Shown: positions 8,090 through 16,065 of the stretch, in pieces
Position numbering within the stretch: position 1 is the first letter of the stretch
Layout: each line of letters opens with the position of its first letter
Program-made: the position numbers and the translations under genes
Source: Paenirhodobacter hankyongi
Lineage (GTDB): Bacteria; Pseudomonadota; Alphaproteobacteria; Rhodobacterales; Rhodobacteraceae
Length of the DNA: 64,000 nucleotides
Assembly: GCF_003664585.1 (NCBI RefSeq)
Contig: NZ_RCHI01000006.1
Location: 124,001-188,000, forward strand
Reading direction: 5' to 3'
Notes under the pieces: model-generated
What the model was told of the DNA's origin: nothing
Databases searched by the model: none
What the model saw: only the letters and a program-made list of their open reading frames with translations

Positions 8090-9046
8090 ATGTGCAGGTT
8101 CATTTTGCCGCTGGCGGCGGTTCTCATGATTTCGGCATGCGGCGGGGCGGCCGTGGTCGGACCGGGGGGAGGGGGAACCGGAGGCGGCAGCACGGACAAC
8201 GGGCCGATCACCTCGGCCGCCGATATCCCCGCCGATCTGCGGGTGAACGTGAATGCCATCGCCTATGACCCCGCGGCCCAGACCCTGAACGTGCAGATCG
8301 CCTCGCTCGATTCGACGCCGACAACCGTGCAGTATCGCCGCACCGCCGCGCTCGACGTGGCGGGCTATCAGGCCTATTCGGTGCAGGAAGACGCGCTCGA
8401 CCGGCTGTTCATCGCGCTTGCGGCGCAGTCGCCCGACGGTTCGGTCTCGGCCACGACGGTGGCGGATGGCGGGCAGTTCAACAAGTATTTCGCCGGCGGT
8501 GTCTACACCCGCAAGGGCGCCTTCGAGCGGCCCGAGATCGGCACCGGGCCGGGGGCCGGTCAGGTGTCCTATGCCGGCAACTATGCCGGGTTGCTGAACG
8601 GTGGCATCTCGCAGGGGGATCCGACGAGCGTGCTTCTGCCGACCGAGCCGGGCACCGATCCGTCGCTGCTGCCGTCGCAGTCGGCGCGCGTGTCTGGCAA
8701 CATCTTCCTGAACGCGAACTTTGCCGACAACAGCGTCAACGGCTCGATCTACAACCGGATGGTGGTGGACACGAATACGGCGCTGAGCAACGTGATCCTC
8801 GTGGCGACCGACATCACCGAGAACGGCACCTTCGAGGGCAGCGCGGAAGATTCCGACAAGAACCAGATCGGGGCCTATGGCGGCGCCTTCGGCGGGCGCG
8901 GGGCGAATTCGGTGGCCGGGCTCGTGCACCTGACCGAGGTCATCCGCGACGTTGACGACGAGCAGGAACATGGCGTCTTCGTGCTGTCGCGTTGCGGCGG
9001 TCCGAACGATCCGGGTGGTGTCTGCTCGCAGACTGCGCCGCGCTGA
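8090..9046 (+). CDS. Surface lipoprotein, TbpB-like barrel; likely Slam cargo
   Basis: A 318-residue lipoprotein: the signal peptide ends in the lipobox ISAC (Cys17), followed by a Gly-rich tether (GGAAVVGPGGGGTGGGS). The second half shows the pattern of TbpB-type beta-barrel domains: repeated amphipathic strands such as GQVSYAGNYAGLLNGG, VSGNIFLNANFADNSV and the near-terminal GAYGGAFGGRGANSVAG, close to the usual G-x-F-x-G-x-x-A-x-E-x-G-G. Such proteins are moved to the cell surface by Slam outer-membrane translocons, and a Slam gene follows 5 bases later. The ligand (haem, metal or a host factor) cannot be told. The start fits the signal peptide but lacks a strong ribosome site. Confidence 0.75.
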   Translation: MCRFILPLAAVLMISACGGAAVVGPGGGGTGGGSTDNGPITSAADIPADLRVNVNAIAYDPAAQTLNVQIASLDSTPTTVQYRRTAALDVAGYQAYSVQEDALDRLFIALAAQSPDGSVSATTVADGGQFNKYFAGGVYTRKGAFERPEIGTGPGAGQVSYAGNYAGLLNGGISQGDPTSVLLPTEPGTDPSLLPSQSARVSGNIFLNANFADNSVNGSIYNRMVVDTNTALSNVILVATDITENGTFEGSAEDSDKNQIGAYGGAFGGRGANSVAGLVHLTEVIRDVDDEQEHGVFVLSRCGGPNDPGGVCSQTAPR

Positions 9047-9051
9047 CCGCG

Positions 9052-10485
9052 ATGGTCCTGGGTGCGATCCTGCGGCCCGGCCTTCTGGCCGGGCTGTTTG
9101 CCGCGGTCCTTGCCGCAAGCGCCGCGGCGCAGGCCCCGCAGGCCCGGGTTCCGGTCGATCAGGCGACGATCCCGCAGCTCGAGATTGCGGCGTCGCAGCT
9201 GGCCGCGGCGGGGCGCACGGCCGAGGCACTGCAGCTGGCCGAAGTGCTGTTGCTGCGCGATCCGAAGAACCCGCTCGCGCATTTCATCGTCGGCCAGATC
9301 ACCTTCCGGGCGGGCAATACCGAGACCGCGCGCCGTGCCGCGCGGGCGAGCTTTGACAGTGCCGAAACGGCGCGTCAGCATTACGAGGCCGCGCGCCTGG
9401 CCGCGCAGGTCGCGCTTGCCGACCGGCGCTGGTTTGCGGCGCAATACTGGGCGCGCCACACCATCCAGTATGCGCCGGACGCGAGACACCGCGCCGTGGC
9501 GATCGAGGATTTCCGCCACCTGCGCGCCGACAACCCCTGGGACGGGCGGTTGCGCTTCGGCATCAAGCCGTCCGACAACGTCAATGGCGGCGCCGACGGG
9601 CGCACCAATGTCATCGATGGCTATGACGCGGTGGGCTGGCTCAGCGGCGATGCGATGGCGCTGCGCGGGGTCGCCGCCACGCTGAATGCCGATGTCAGCT
9701 ATCGCCTTGCGCGCGATGCGGCAAGCGAGACCCGCCTTGGCGCCGTGGCCTATGCCCGCGCGGTCGAGCTTGCCGGGCGGCCGCAGATGGTGCCGCCCTA
9801 TCTGCCGGGAACACCCGCGCCCGATCCGGTCGAGATCCACAATTCCGAATTCTCCTCGGCAGCGCTTGGCATGATGCTGGTTCATGCCCGGCGCCTCTCG
9901 GCCGATCTGACCGGCCGCGGTCAGCTCGAGCTCGGCCGGTCCTGGCAGGGCGGACGGCCGAATTACGATTACGGTCAGCTGCGCGCCGACCTGATGCGCA
10001 GCCTGGGGGCGGGCACCACGCTGAGCTTCGGGGCCTCGTTCGAGCGGCGCGATTGGGTCGATTCGTCGCGGGACGATTTCCTGCGCGCGCTCAACTTCGG
10101 CATGAGCCGCGGGCTCGCCGGCGGCACGCTCGGCTTCGGGGTCTCGGCGAGCGAGCTGGACAGCTCGAGCGCGATGGCCCGGTCCTGGGCGGTGTCGGGC
10201 TCGGTCAGCTACGAGCCGGGATGGACCCTCGGCCCGGTGCATCTGAGCCTTGGGGCGGGGCTGGCGACGACGGTCTATCCCGATTACTCGATCGCCGGGA
10301 TGCGGCCGGCGGGCGGGCGGCAGGATGACATGGCCTGGGCCGAGCTGGGCCTGTGGTCGCCGAAGATCGGCTATGCCGCCTTCACCCCCGAGCTGAAGCT
10401 GCAGGCGCTTGGCGTCACGAGCAACGTCAGCCGCTTCACCCGCAGTGAGGTGTCGGTGGCGCTTGGCTGGCGTTCGGCATTCTGA
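9052..10485 (+). CDS. Surface lipoprotein assembly modifier (Slam, type XI secretion)
   Basis: Slam proteins (DUF560) are outer-membrane barrels that flip lipoproteins or release hemophore-like proteins to the surface. The 477-residue product has a signal peptide (residues 1-24, ending ASAAAQA), a TPR-like helical N-terminal domain (about 30-165: QLAAAGRTAEALQLAEVLLLRDP, AGNTETARRAARASF) and a C-terminal half of alternating strands that ends in an outer-membrane-type aromatic residue (WRSAF). It begins 5 bases after the lipoprotein stop, so the two are translationally linked. The start is at 9052 because the longer frame runs back into the lipoprotein gene. Identification rests on architecture and the cargo neighbour. 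Confidence 0.75.
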   Translation: MVLGAILRPGLLAGLFAAVLAASAAAQAPQARVPVDQATIPQLEIAASQLAAAGRTAEALQLAEVLLLRDPKNPLAHFIVGQITFRAGNTETARRAARASFDSAETARQHYEAARLAAQVALADRRWFAAQYWARHTIQYAPDARHRAVAIEDFRHLRADNPWDGRLRFGIKPSDNVNGGADGRTNVIDGYDAVGWLSGDAMALRGVAATLNADVSYRLARDAASETRLGAVAYARAVELAGRPQMVPPYLPGTPAPDPVEIHNSEFSSAALGMMLVHARRLSADLTGRGQLELGRSWQGGRPNYDYGQLRADLMRSLGAGTTLSFGASFERRDWVDSSRDDFLRALNFGMSRGLAGGTLGFGVSASELDSSSAMARSWAVSGSVSYEPGWTLGPVHLSLGAGLATTVYPDYSIAGMRPAGGRQDDMAWAELGLWSPKIGYAAFTPELKLQALGVTSNVSRFTRSEVSVALGWRSAF

Positions 10486-10535
10486 CTGGACAGGCGGGCG
10501 CCGCGCCTTAGCTTCGGCGCGACAGGAGGTGAGAC

Positions 10536-10964
10536 ATGAAAATCCGTTATCTGCACACCATGGTCCGGGTGCTCGACCTTGAAAGGAGCATGGCCTTCTT
10601 CGAGCTTCTGGGCCTGAAGGAAACGCGCCGGATCGACAACGAGGGCGGCCGCTTCACCCTCGTCTTCATGGCGCCCGAGGGGCAGGAAGACTGCCCGGTC
10701 GAGCTGACCTGGAACTGGGACGGCGACGCCGGTCTGCCCTCCGACAGCCGCCATTTTGGCCATCTCGCCTATGGCGTCGAGGACATCTATGCGATGTGCG
10801 AGAAGCTGCAGGCGGCCGGGGTGACGATCAACCGCCCGCCGCGCGATGGTCACATGGCCTTCGTGCGCTCGCCCGACAACATCTCGATCGAGCTGTTGCA
10901 GATCGGCGCGGCGAAGGCGCCGGCCGAGCCCTGGCTCAGCATGCCCAACACCGGGCACTGGTGA
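10536..10964 (+). CDS. gloA: Lactoylglutathione lyase (glyoxalase I)
   Basis: Glyoxalase I converts the hemithioacetal of methylglyoxal and glutathione to S-lactoylglutathione. The 142-residue vicinal-oxygen-chelate protein has both beta-alpha-beta-beta-beta halves and the four metal ligands His7, Glu56, His76 and Glu119 at positions near those of E. coli GloA (5, 56, 74, 122). ACAGGAGG precedes the ATG. It lies 50 bases after the Slam gene and faces the convergent pth gene, with 6 bases between the stops. The C-terminal tail (EPWLSMPNTGHW) is typical of alphaproteobacterial members. Confidence 0.9.
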   Translation: MKIRYLHTMVRVLDLERSMAFFELLGLKETRRIDNEGGRFTLVFMAPEGQEDCPVELTWNWDGDAGLPSDSRHFGHLAYGVEDIYAMCEKLQAAGVTINRPPRDGHMAFVRSPDNISIELLQIGAAKAPAEPWLSMPNTGHW

Positions 10965-10970
10965 CCCGGC

Positions 10971-11681
10971 TCACCGCTTGAAGCGGTCGGCAAGCTTTTC
11001 GAGCGGCGTGCGGGGGTCTTCCCCGGGCGCCGCCTCCCGTGCCGCTTCGGCTGCGGGTTTCGCGGTGGCCGCGCCCTCGGTCTTCGGGGCCTTCGTCCCG
11101 GCCGAGCTGCGCGGCGGCGCGGTGCGCAGCGACACCGCGTTCAGGAAGCGGCTCTCGTCGCCCGCGGCAAGCGCCGGCGCCCCGTCCGAGATCCCGCGCA
11201 ACAGGTCGTCGAGCCACGCCTGTTCCGCCTTGGCGAAATCGGCCAGCACGTAATTCGCCACCCGCGCCTTGTCGCCCGGATGGCCGATGCCAAGCCGCAC
11301 CCGGCCATAGGCCTCGCCCAGGTGGGCGTGGATCGAGCGCAGCCCGTTGTGCCCGGCATGCCCGCCGCCGTGCTTGAGCCGGCACTTGCCGGGGGCGAGG
11401 TCGAGCTCGTCGTGGAAAACGGTGATCTCCTCGAGCGGGATCTTGTAGAAATCCGCCGCCGCCCGCACCGAGCGGCCCGAGTCGTTCATGTAGGTCTCGG
11501 GTTTCAGCAAGATCACCCGGCTCGAGCCGAAGCGCCCCTCGCTGACCTGGCCGTGATAGCCCTTGCGCCAGGGCCCGAAGCCGTGGTCCGCGGCGATCCG
11601 GTCGACGGCCATGAAGCCGATGTTGTGCCGGTTGCCGGCGTATTTCTCGCCCGGATTGCCGAGCCCGACCCAAAGCTTCAT
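10971..11681 (-). CDS. pth: Peptidyl-tRNA hydrolase
   Basis: Pth frees tRNA from peptidyl-tRNA dropped from ribosomes. The catalytic residues are visible: Asn9, His19 (GNRHNIGF), Asp91 (FHDELDL) and Asn112 ([12 protein letters not shown]). At 236 residues it is longer than the usual 190; the extra is a C-terminal tail rich in Ala, Pro, Lys and Glu (from about residue 190), common in Rhodobacteraceae. The start at 11681 has AAAGGAGAA upstream; the open frame continues further but only into non-family sequence. The rplY gene that often precedes pth is absent here. Confidence 0.95.
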   Translation of the reverse strand: MKLWVGLGNPGEKYAGNRHNIGFMAVDRIAADHGFGPWRKGYHGQVSEGRFGSSRVILLKPETYMNDSGRSVRAAADFYKIPLEEITVFHDELDLAPGKCRLKHGGGHAGHNGLRSIHAHLGEAYGRVRLGIGHPGDKARVANYVLADFAKAEQAWLDDLLRGISDGAPALAAGDESRFLNAVSLRTAPPRSSAGTKAPKTEGAATAKPAAEAAREAAPGEDPRTPLEKLADRFKR

Positions 11682-11848
11682 GCGCGTTCTCCTTTCGCGC
11701 CTTCTAGCCCGGTCGGGGTCCGCGTTCCAGCCCCGGCGGGGGCAGGGCGCGCGCGGCGGATCCTTCGCCTTGCGGTTGCCCCCCGGCCGGGTCCATTCTG
11801 CCGCGCAGGGACCGGGCCGGAGCGGCCGGGCAGGAGGAGGACGCAAGG

Positions 11849-12841
11849 ATGGGCGAGCATTTCACCGCGATGGTGATCCGCGATCACGAGGGCAAGCCGA
11901 AGGCGGGGTTCGAGGAACTGACCCTCGCCGATCTGCCCGACAACGACGTGCTGGTCGAGATCAGCCACTCGAGCCTGAACTACAAGGACGGGCTCGCGGT
12001 CAGCGGCAAGGGCCGGATCGCGCGGCGCCTGCCGATGGTGGCGGGGATCGACCTTGCCGGCACGGTGGTCGAAAGCCGCGCGCCCGACTGGGGGCCGGGG
12101 GACCGGGTGGTGGTGAACGGTTGGGGTCTGTCCGAGACCGAATGGGGCGGCTACAGCCGGTTCCAGCGGCTGAAACCCGGCCAGCTGACGCGGCTGCCCG
12201 CGGGCTTCACGGCCGAAGAGGCGATGGCGATCGGCACGGCGGGCTACACCGCGGCGCTGTGCGTGCTGGCGCTCGAGGACTGGGGCGTGATCCGGCCCCG
12301 CGCGGGCGAGGTGCTGGTCACCGGCGCGGCGGGCGGCGTCGGCACCGTGGCGATCGCGCTTCTGGCGGCGCGCGGCTATGCCGTCACCGCGGCGACCGGC
12401 CGGCCCGAGCAGCACGACTTCCTGGCGGGGCTTGGCGCGACGGGTTTCGTCGACCGCGCGGACCTCGCCACGCCGGGCAAGATGCTGCAGGCCGAGCGCT
12501 GGTCGGGCGCGGTCGATACCGTGGGCAGCACGACGCTGGCGAATGTGCTGGCGCAGACCGTCTATGGCGGCGCGGTCGCGGCCTGCGGTCTTGCGGGCGG
12601 TGCCGATCTGCCGGCTTCGGTCATGCCGCATATCCTGCGCGGCGTGGCGCTTCTGGGCGTCGATTCCGTGATGGCGCCGCAGGAGAAGCGCCGCCGCGCG
12701 TGGGACTTCCTCGATGCCCATCTCGACCGGGCCAAGCTTGCCAGCCTGACCACCACCGCGCCGTTCTCGGATCTGCCCGAGCTTGCCCGCCGCATCGTCG
12801 CCGGCGAGACCCGCGGCCGCACCGTGATCGTGCTCAAATGA
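11849..12841 (+). CDS. acuI: Acrylyl-CoA reductase (NADPH) AcuI / YhdH family
   Basis: A 330-residue medium-chain dehydrogenase/reductase of the AcuI/YhdH group, which reduces acryloyl-CoA to propionyl-CoA in DMSP, acrylate and 3-hydroxypropionate breakdown. Seen: [15 protein letters not shown], the DLAGTVVES segment, the Rossmann site [13 protein letters not shown], and a family-specific ending RTVIVLK. The zinc-binding residues of true alcohol dehydrogenases are missing, as expected. GGAGGAGG lies upstream. The product propionyl-CoA would feed PccAB and Mcm encoded 43-50 kb further on. The exact substrate is inferred from family membership. Confidence 0.85.
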   Translation: MGEHFTAMVIRDHEGKPKAGFEELTLADLPDNDVLVEISHSSLNYKDGLAVSGKGRIARRLPMVAGIDLAGTVVESRAPDWGPGDRVVVNGWGLSETEWGGYSRFQRLKPGQLTRLPAGFTAEEAMAIGTAGYTAALCVLALEDWGVIRPRAGEVLVTGAAGGVGTVAIALLAARGYAVTAATGRPEQHDFLAGLGATGFVDRADLATPGKMLQAERWSGAVDTVGSTTLANVLAQTVYGGAVAACGLAGGADLPASVMPHILRGVALLGVDSVMAPQEKRRRAWDFLDAHLDRAKLASLTTTAPFSDLPELARRIVAGETRGRTVIVLK

Positions 12842-12844
12842 CCG

Positions 12845-12869
12845 TGCGATTGTAACCGTCGCAATCGCA
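12845..12869. promoter_or_regulatory. Palindrome upstream of the GAPDH-family gene
   Basis: TGCGATTG, 9 bases, CAATCGCA. With the inner bases (TAAC/GTCG) it is an imperfect 23-bp dyad centred on 12857, 60-84 bases before the ATG at 12929. The size and spacing suit a LacI/GntR-type operator, but the binding protein is unknown. Confidence 0.4.
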
Positions 12870-12928
12870 GCCCTTCCGGTCCGCCTGCGGCGGGCGTAAG
12901 CAGGCCGGACACGGACCGGAGGGCGGAT

Positions 12929-13915
12929 ATGAAGGTCTTCATCAACGGGTTTGGTCGGATCGGGCGCTCGGTGCTGCGGGCGCTGATGCGCGAGCGGGCG
13001 AAGGGCGGCGGGCGCTGGCCCGGGCTCGAGATCGTCGGCATCAACGACATCGCCAAGGCCGAGATCAGCGCCTATCTCTTCGCCTGGGACTCGGTCTTCG
13101 GCCCCTGGCCGGGCGAGGCGCGGCTTGATGGCGCCGCGCTGGTGATCGACGGCGTGGCGATCCCGCTGCATCACGAGCCCGACCTCAGCCGGCTCGACCT
13201 GTCGGGCGTCGACGTGGTGATGGAATGCACCGGCCGCGCCGACACGGCCGAGATCGCCGGCCGCGGCCTTGCGGCCGGGGCGCGGCGGGTGCTGATCTCG
13301 GGCCCCTCGAAGGCGGCCGAGCTGACCGTGGTTCTGGGCGCGAACGAGGAGAAGCTCGGCGCGCAGCGCATCGTGTCGAACGCCAGCTGCACCACCAATG
13401 CGCTCGCGCCGCTGCTGCGGCTGATCGACCGGGAGTGGGGCGTGGTCACCGGCTCGATGACCACGGTGCATTGCTACACCGGCAGCCAGCCCACGGTCGA
13501 CGCGCCGGCGGCCGATTTCGCCCGCTCGCGCGCCGCGGCGCTGTCGATGGTGCCGACGACGACCTCGGCCGGGCGGCTTGTCGACGAGGTGCTGCCGCAT
13601 CTGGCGGGCCATGTCATCGCGCAGGCGGTGCGGGTGCCCACGGCCTCGGTCTCGGCGGTCGATCTGGCGCTCGTCACCGAGCGGCCGACGACGATCGAGG
13701 CGGTGAATGCCGCCTTCCGTGCCGCGGGGGGCGTGATCGGCGCGACCGACCTGCCGCTGGTCAGCACCGACCTGCGGGCGCGGCCCGAAAGCGTGGTCAT
13801 GGCCTGCCCCGAGACGAAGCGCACCGCGGGGGGCATGCTGCGCGTCTTCGGCTGGTATGACAACGAATGGGGCTTCTCGAACCGGATGCTCGACGTGACC
13901 TGCCGGATGGCGTGA
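12929..13915 (+). CDS. Glyceraldehyde-3-phosphate dehydrogenase family protein
   Basis: A 328-residue GAPDH-fold oxidoreductase. The Rossmann motif INGFGRIGRSV (residues 5-15), Asp40 in INDIAK (NAD preference), catalytic Cys154 in SNASCTTNALAP and His181 in TTVHCYTGSQ are all present, as is the closing WYDNEWGFSNRM. It oxidises glyceraldehyde-3-phosphate or a related sugar phosphate; erythrose-4-phosphate dehydrogenase cannot be excluded. It stands alone, without pgk or tkt neighbours, so it may be a second paralogue. A palindrome lies before it and a strong terminator after it. Confidence 0.88.
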   Translation: MKVFINGFGRIGRSVLRALMRERAKGGGRWPGLEIVGINDIAKAEISAYLFAWDSVFGPWPGEARLDGAALVIDGVAIPLHHEPDLSRLDLSGVDVVMECTGRADTAEIAGRGLAAGARRVLISGPSKAAELTVVLGANEEKLGAQRIVSNASCTTNALAPLLRLIDREWGVVTGSMTTVHCYTGSQPTVDAPAADFARSRAAALSMVPTTTSAGRLVDEVLPHLAGHVIAQAVRVPTASVSAVDLALVTERPTTIEAVNAAFRAAGGVIGATDLPLVSTDLRARPESVVMACPETKRTAGGMLRVFGWYDNEWGFSNRMLDVTCRMA

Positions 13916-13949
13916 CGCGCGCCCCGGAGACGGCAAATCCCCGACAGCA

Positions 13950-13974
13950 AAAGCCCCGCCAATGGCGGGGCTTT
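13950..13974. terminator. Bidirectional terminator between GAPDH gene and Bax-inhibitor gene
   Basis: AAAGCCCCGCC-AAT-GGCGGGGCTTT: perfect 11-bp stem with A-run and T-run, serving both convergent genes. Confidence 0.9.
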
Positions 13975-13999
13975 CGCATGTCCGGATGTCCTGCGCCGG

Positions 14000-14719
14000 T
14001 TAGCGGCGGTCGCCCATGAACTGCAGCAGGAACATGAACAGGTTCAGGAAGTCGAGGTAGAGCTGCAGCGCGCCGAGGATCGCGGCCTTGCCGACGAAAT
14101 CGTGGTCCGAGGCCGCGAGCTGCAGGTAGGTGTTCTTGATGTTCTGCGTGTCATAGGCGGTCAGCCCGGCGAAGATCAGCACGCCGATCACCGAGATCGC
14201 GAACTGCAGCGCGCTCGACGCGATGAAGAGGTTGAGCAGCGAGGCGACGATCAGACCGATCAGGCCCATCATCAGGAACGACCCCATCGCCGACAGGTCG
14301 CGCTTGGTGGTGTAACCGTAGAGCGACAGACCCGCGAAGGAGATCGCGGTGACGAGGAAGGTCTGCGCGACCGAGATGCCGGTGTAGGCGGCAAAGATGA
14401 AGCTGATCGAGAGCCCCATCAGCGCCGAATAGCCCAGAAAGACCATCTGCGCGGTCGAGGTGCTCATCTTGTTGATCATCGCGCCGAAGGCGAAGACCAC
14501 CGCGAGCGGGGCGAGCATCACCACCCATTTCAGCCCGGTGCCGAAGATCGCGGCGACGAGCTGCGGGTTCGAGCCCACGCCCCAGGCGACCGCGCCGGTG
14601 ATCAGCATCGCCACCGACATCAGCCCGTAGACCTTGTTCATGTGGGTGCGCAGACCCTCGTCGATATAGGCGGAGCGCTGGCCCGCCGCGGCCCTGCGCA
14701 TCGTGTCGAACTCAGCCAT
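14000..14719 (-). CDS. Bax inhibitor-1/YccA family membrane protein
   Basis: A 239-residue integral membrane protein of the BI-1/YccA (TMBIM) family, thought to be pH-sensitive calcium-leak channels or modulators of membrane proteolysis. Seven hydrophobic spans run from about residue 28 to the C-terminus. The family signature AGLTAYDTQNIK with the conserved acidic residue lies in the sixth span region, and LGALQLYLDFLNLFMFLL ends the protein. The start at 14719 has ACGGAGG upstream and gives the usual N-terminus MAEFDTMRR. The gene is convergent with the GAPDH-family gene. Confidence 0.9.
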   Translation of the reverse strand: MAEFDTMRRAAAGQRSAYIDEGLRTHMNKVYGLMSVAMLITGAVAWGVGSNPQLVAAIFGTGLKWVVMLAPLAVVFAFGAMINKMSTSTAQMVFLGYSALMGLSISFIFAAYTGISVAQTFLVTAISFAGLSLYGYTTKRDLSAMGSFLMMGLIGLIVASLLNLFIASSALQFAISVIGVLIFAGLTAYDTQNIKNTYLQLAASDHDFVGKAAILGALQLYLDFLNLFMFLLQFMGDRR

Positions 14720-14864
14720 GAAAACCTCCGTGCATGTCCCTTTGGCGGCCCCTGAGGCCGCTTTCCGCCCCGATATTGGAAGCGGGGCGGCGCATTTCAA
14801 GCGCTTTCCGGCCGGAAAATGCAGGCGCAGAAACACGATGGCGGGAGCGGGGGCCGGGATCGGC

Positions 14865-15086
14865 TCAGTGGCCGGGCCGGTCGAACCAATGTGCCGGCGC
14901 ATCCCAGAACGGCCGCTCGGTCTCCTGCATCGCCTCGCGCGGGTCGATGCCGGCATCGGCCATCAGCCGCGGATCGAGGAAAGTCAGCGCACGCCGGCTG
15001 CGGCGCAGGCTCTGCCAGCCGAGCAGCGTTGCAAGCAGGCTGCGCGACCGGCGCAGCGGGGCGAAAAGGCGCAGGGTGCGGATCAT
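14865..15086 (-). CDS. DUF1127 domain protein
   Basis: A 73-residue Arg-rich small protein with the DUF1127 (YjiS-like) core LGWQSLRRSRRALTFLDPRLMADAGI near the middle. DUF1127 proteins in alphaproteobacteria influence RNA metabolism and stress physiology; the exact role here is unknown. AAAGGAGA precedes the ATG; the in-frame ATG at 15125 would run through the divergent promoter region. The LysR gene on the other side starts 109 bases away, and inverted repeats lie between them, so the LysR protein may control this gene. Confidence 0.85.
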   Translation of the reverse strand: MIRTLRLFAPLRRSRSLLATLLGWQSLRRSRRALTFLDPRLMADAGIDPREAMQETERPFWDAPAHWFDRPGH

Positions 15087-15095
15087 TTCCGTCTC

Positions 15096-15150
15096 CTTTC
15101 GTGAACTCGGTGTCCTGATCTTCACGAAAGTTGATACATCTTGACGTATC
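15096..15150. promoter_or_regulatory. Divergent control region DUF1127/LysR with inverted repeats
   Basis: CTTTCGTGAA (15096-15105) and TTCACGAAAG (15121-15130) are perfect 10-bp inverted copies 15 bases apart. GATAC-N8-GTATC (15133-15150) sits next to them and resembles a LysR T-N11-A box. All lie between the two divergent starts. Confidence 0.5.
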
Positions 15151-15195
15151 CATCAGCATAACGAAAGATTGTGCGGGTTACTATCAAGGATCGTG

Positions 15196-16065
15196 ATGAT
15201 GCCCCGCAACCTTGACCTTGCCGCGCTGCGCGCCGTGCTGGTTGTCACCGAAGCCGGTTCGGTGACCCGTGCGGCCGCACTGCTCAATCTGACGCAATCG
15301 GCGGTCTCGATGCAGATCCGCCGACTCGAGGAGGCGTTGGGCGTCGCGCTCTTCAACCGCCGCGCGCGTCGACTCGAGCCCACGGTCGAGGGGCAATGCC
15401 TGGTCACCTATGCGCGCCGGATGCTGGCGCTGAACGACGAGGCGCTCGAGGCGCTTGGCCTGACCGAGGAGGTCGAGGAGATCCGCCTCGGCGTGCCGCC
15501 CGACATCGTGGCGCCGCAGATTCCGGCGATCTTGCGGCTGATGGCGGTGCAGGCGCCGCGGCTGCGCATCACCCTGACCACCCATGCCAGCCGCGAGCTG
15601 CGGGTGCGGCACGAGGCGGGCGATCTCGACCTGATCCTGACCACGGAAACCGCACCGGGGCCGGGGGGCGAGGTGCTTGACGAGCGCCGCCTCGTCTGGC
15701 TGGGCGCGCCGGGGCTGCGCGCCGAGCACGAGCGGCCGCTGCGCATCGCCTTCGCCGAGATCTGCGCCTTCCGCCCGATCGCGATTGCCGCGCTTGACGG
15801 GGCGGGCATCGCCTGGCGCAACGCGATGGAGGGCGACAGCGAACAGGTGGTCGATGCGACCGTCGCCGCGGGGCTGGGGGTTTCGGTGCGGCTCGAGGGC
15901 TATTACCCGCCCGGCTGCATGGAGCTCGGCCCCGAGGCCGGGCTACCCGATCTCGGCCGGTCCTGCATCTGTCTGTATGATGGCGGCCGCGCCCGGGGCG
16001 CGATCGCCGATGCGCTGCGCGCCGAGATCGTGCGCGCCTATCGCCCCTCGGCCATCGCCGCCTGA
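15196..16065 (+). CDS. LysR-family transcriptional regulator
   Basis: A 289-residue LysR regulator. The winged HTH is at residues 3-62 (LDLAALRAVLVVTEAGSV, LNLTQSAVSMQIRRLEEALG), followed by the substrate-binding domain from about residue 88. The effector is unknown. The ATG at 15196 has AAGGA 5 bases upstream; the start at 15169 lies in the control region. It is divergent from the DUF1127 gene, a pairing often seen in Rhodobacteraceae. Its 3' end overlaps the convergent quinone oxidoreductase gene by 28 bases. Confidence 0.85.
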   Translation: MMPRNLDLAALRAVLVVTEAGSVTRAAALLNLTQSAVSMQIRRLEEALGVALFNRRARRLEPTVEGQCLVTYARRMLALNDEALEALGLTEEVEEIRLGVPPDIVAPQIPAILRLMAVQAPRLRITLTTHASRELRVRHEAGDLDLILTTETAPGPGGEVLDERRLVWLGAPGLRAEHERPLRIAFAEICAFRPIAIAALDGAGIAWRNAMEGDSEQVVDATVAAGLGVSVRLEGYYPPGCMELGPEAGLPDLGRSCICLYDGGRARGAIADALRAEIVRAYRPSAIAA

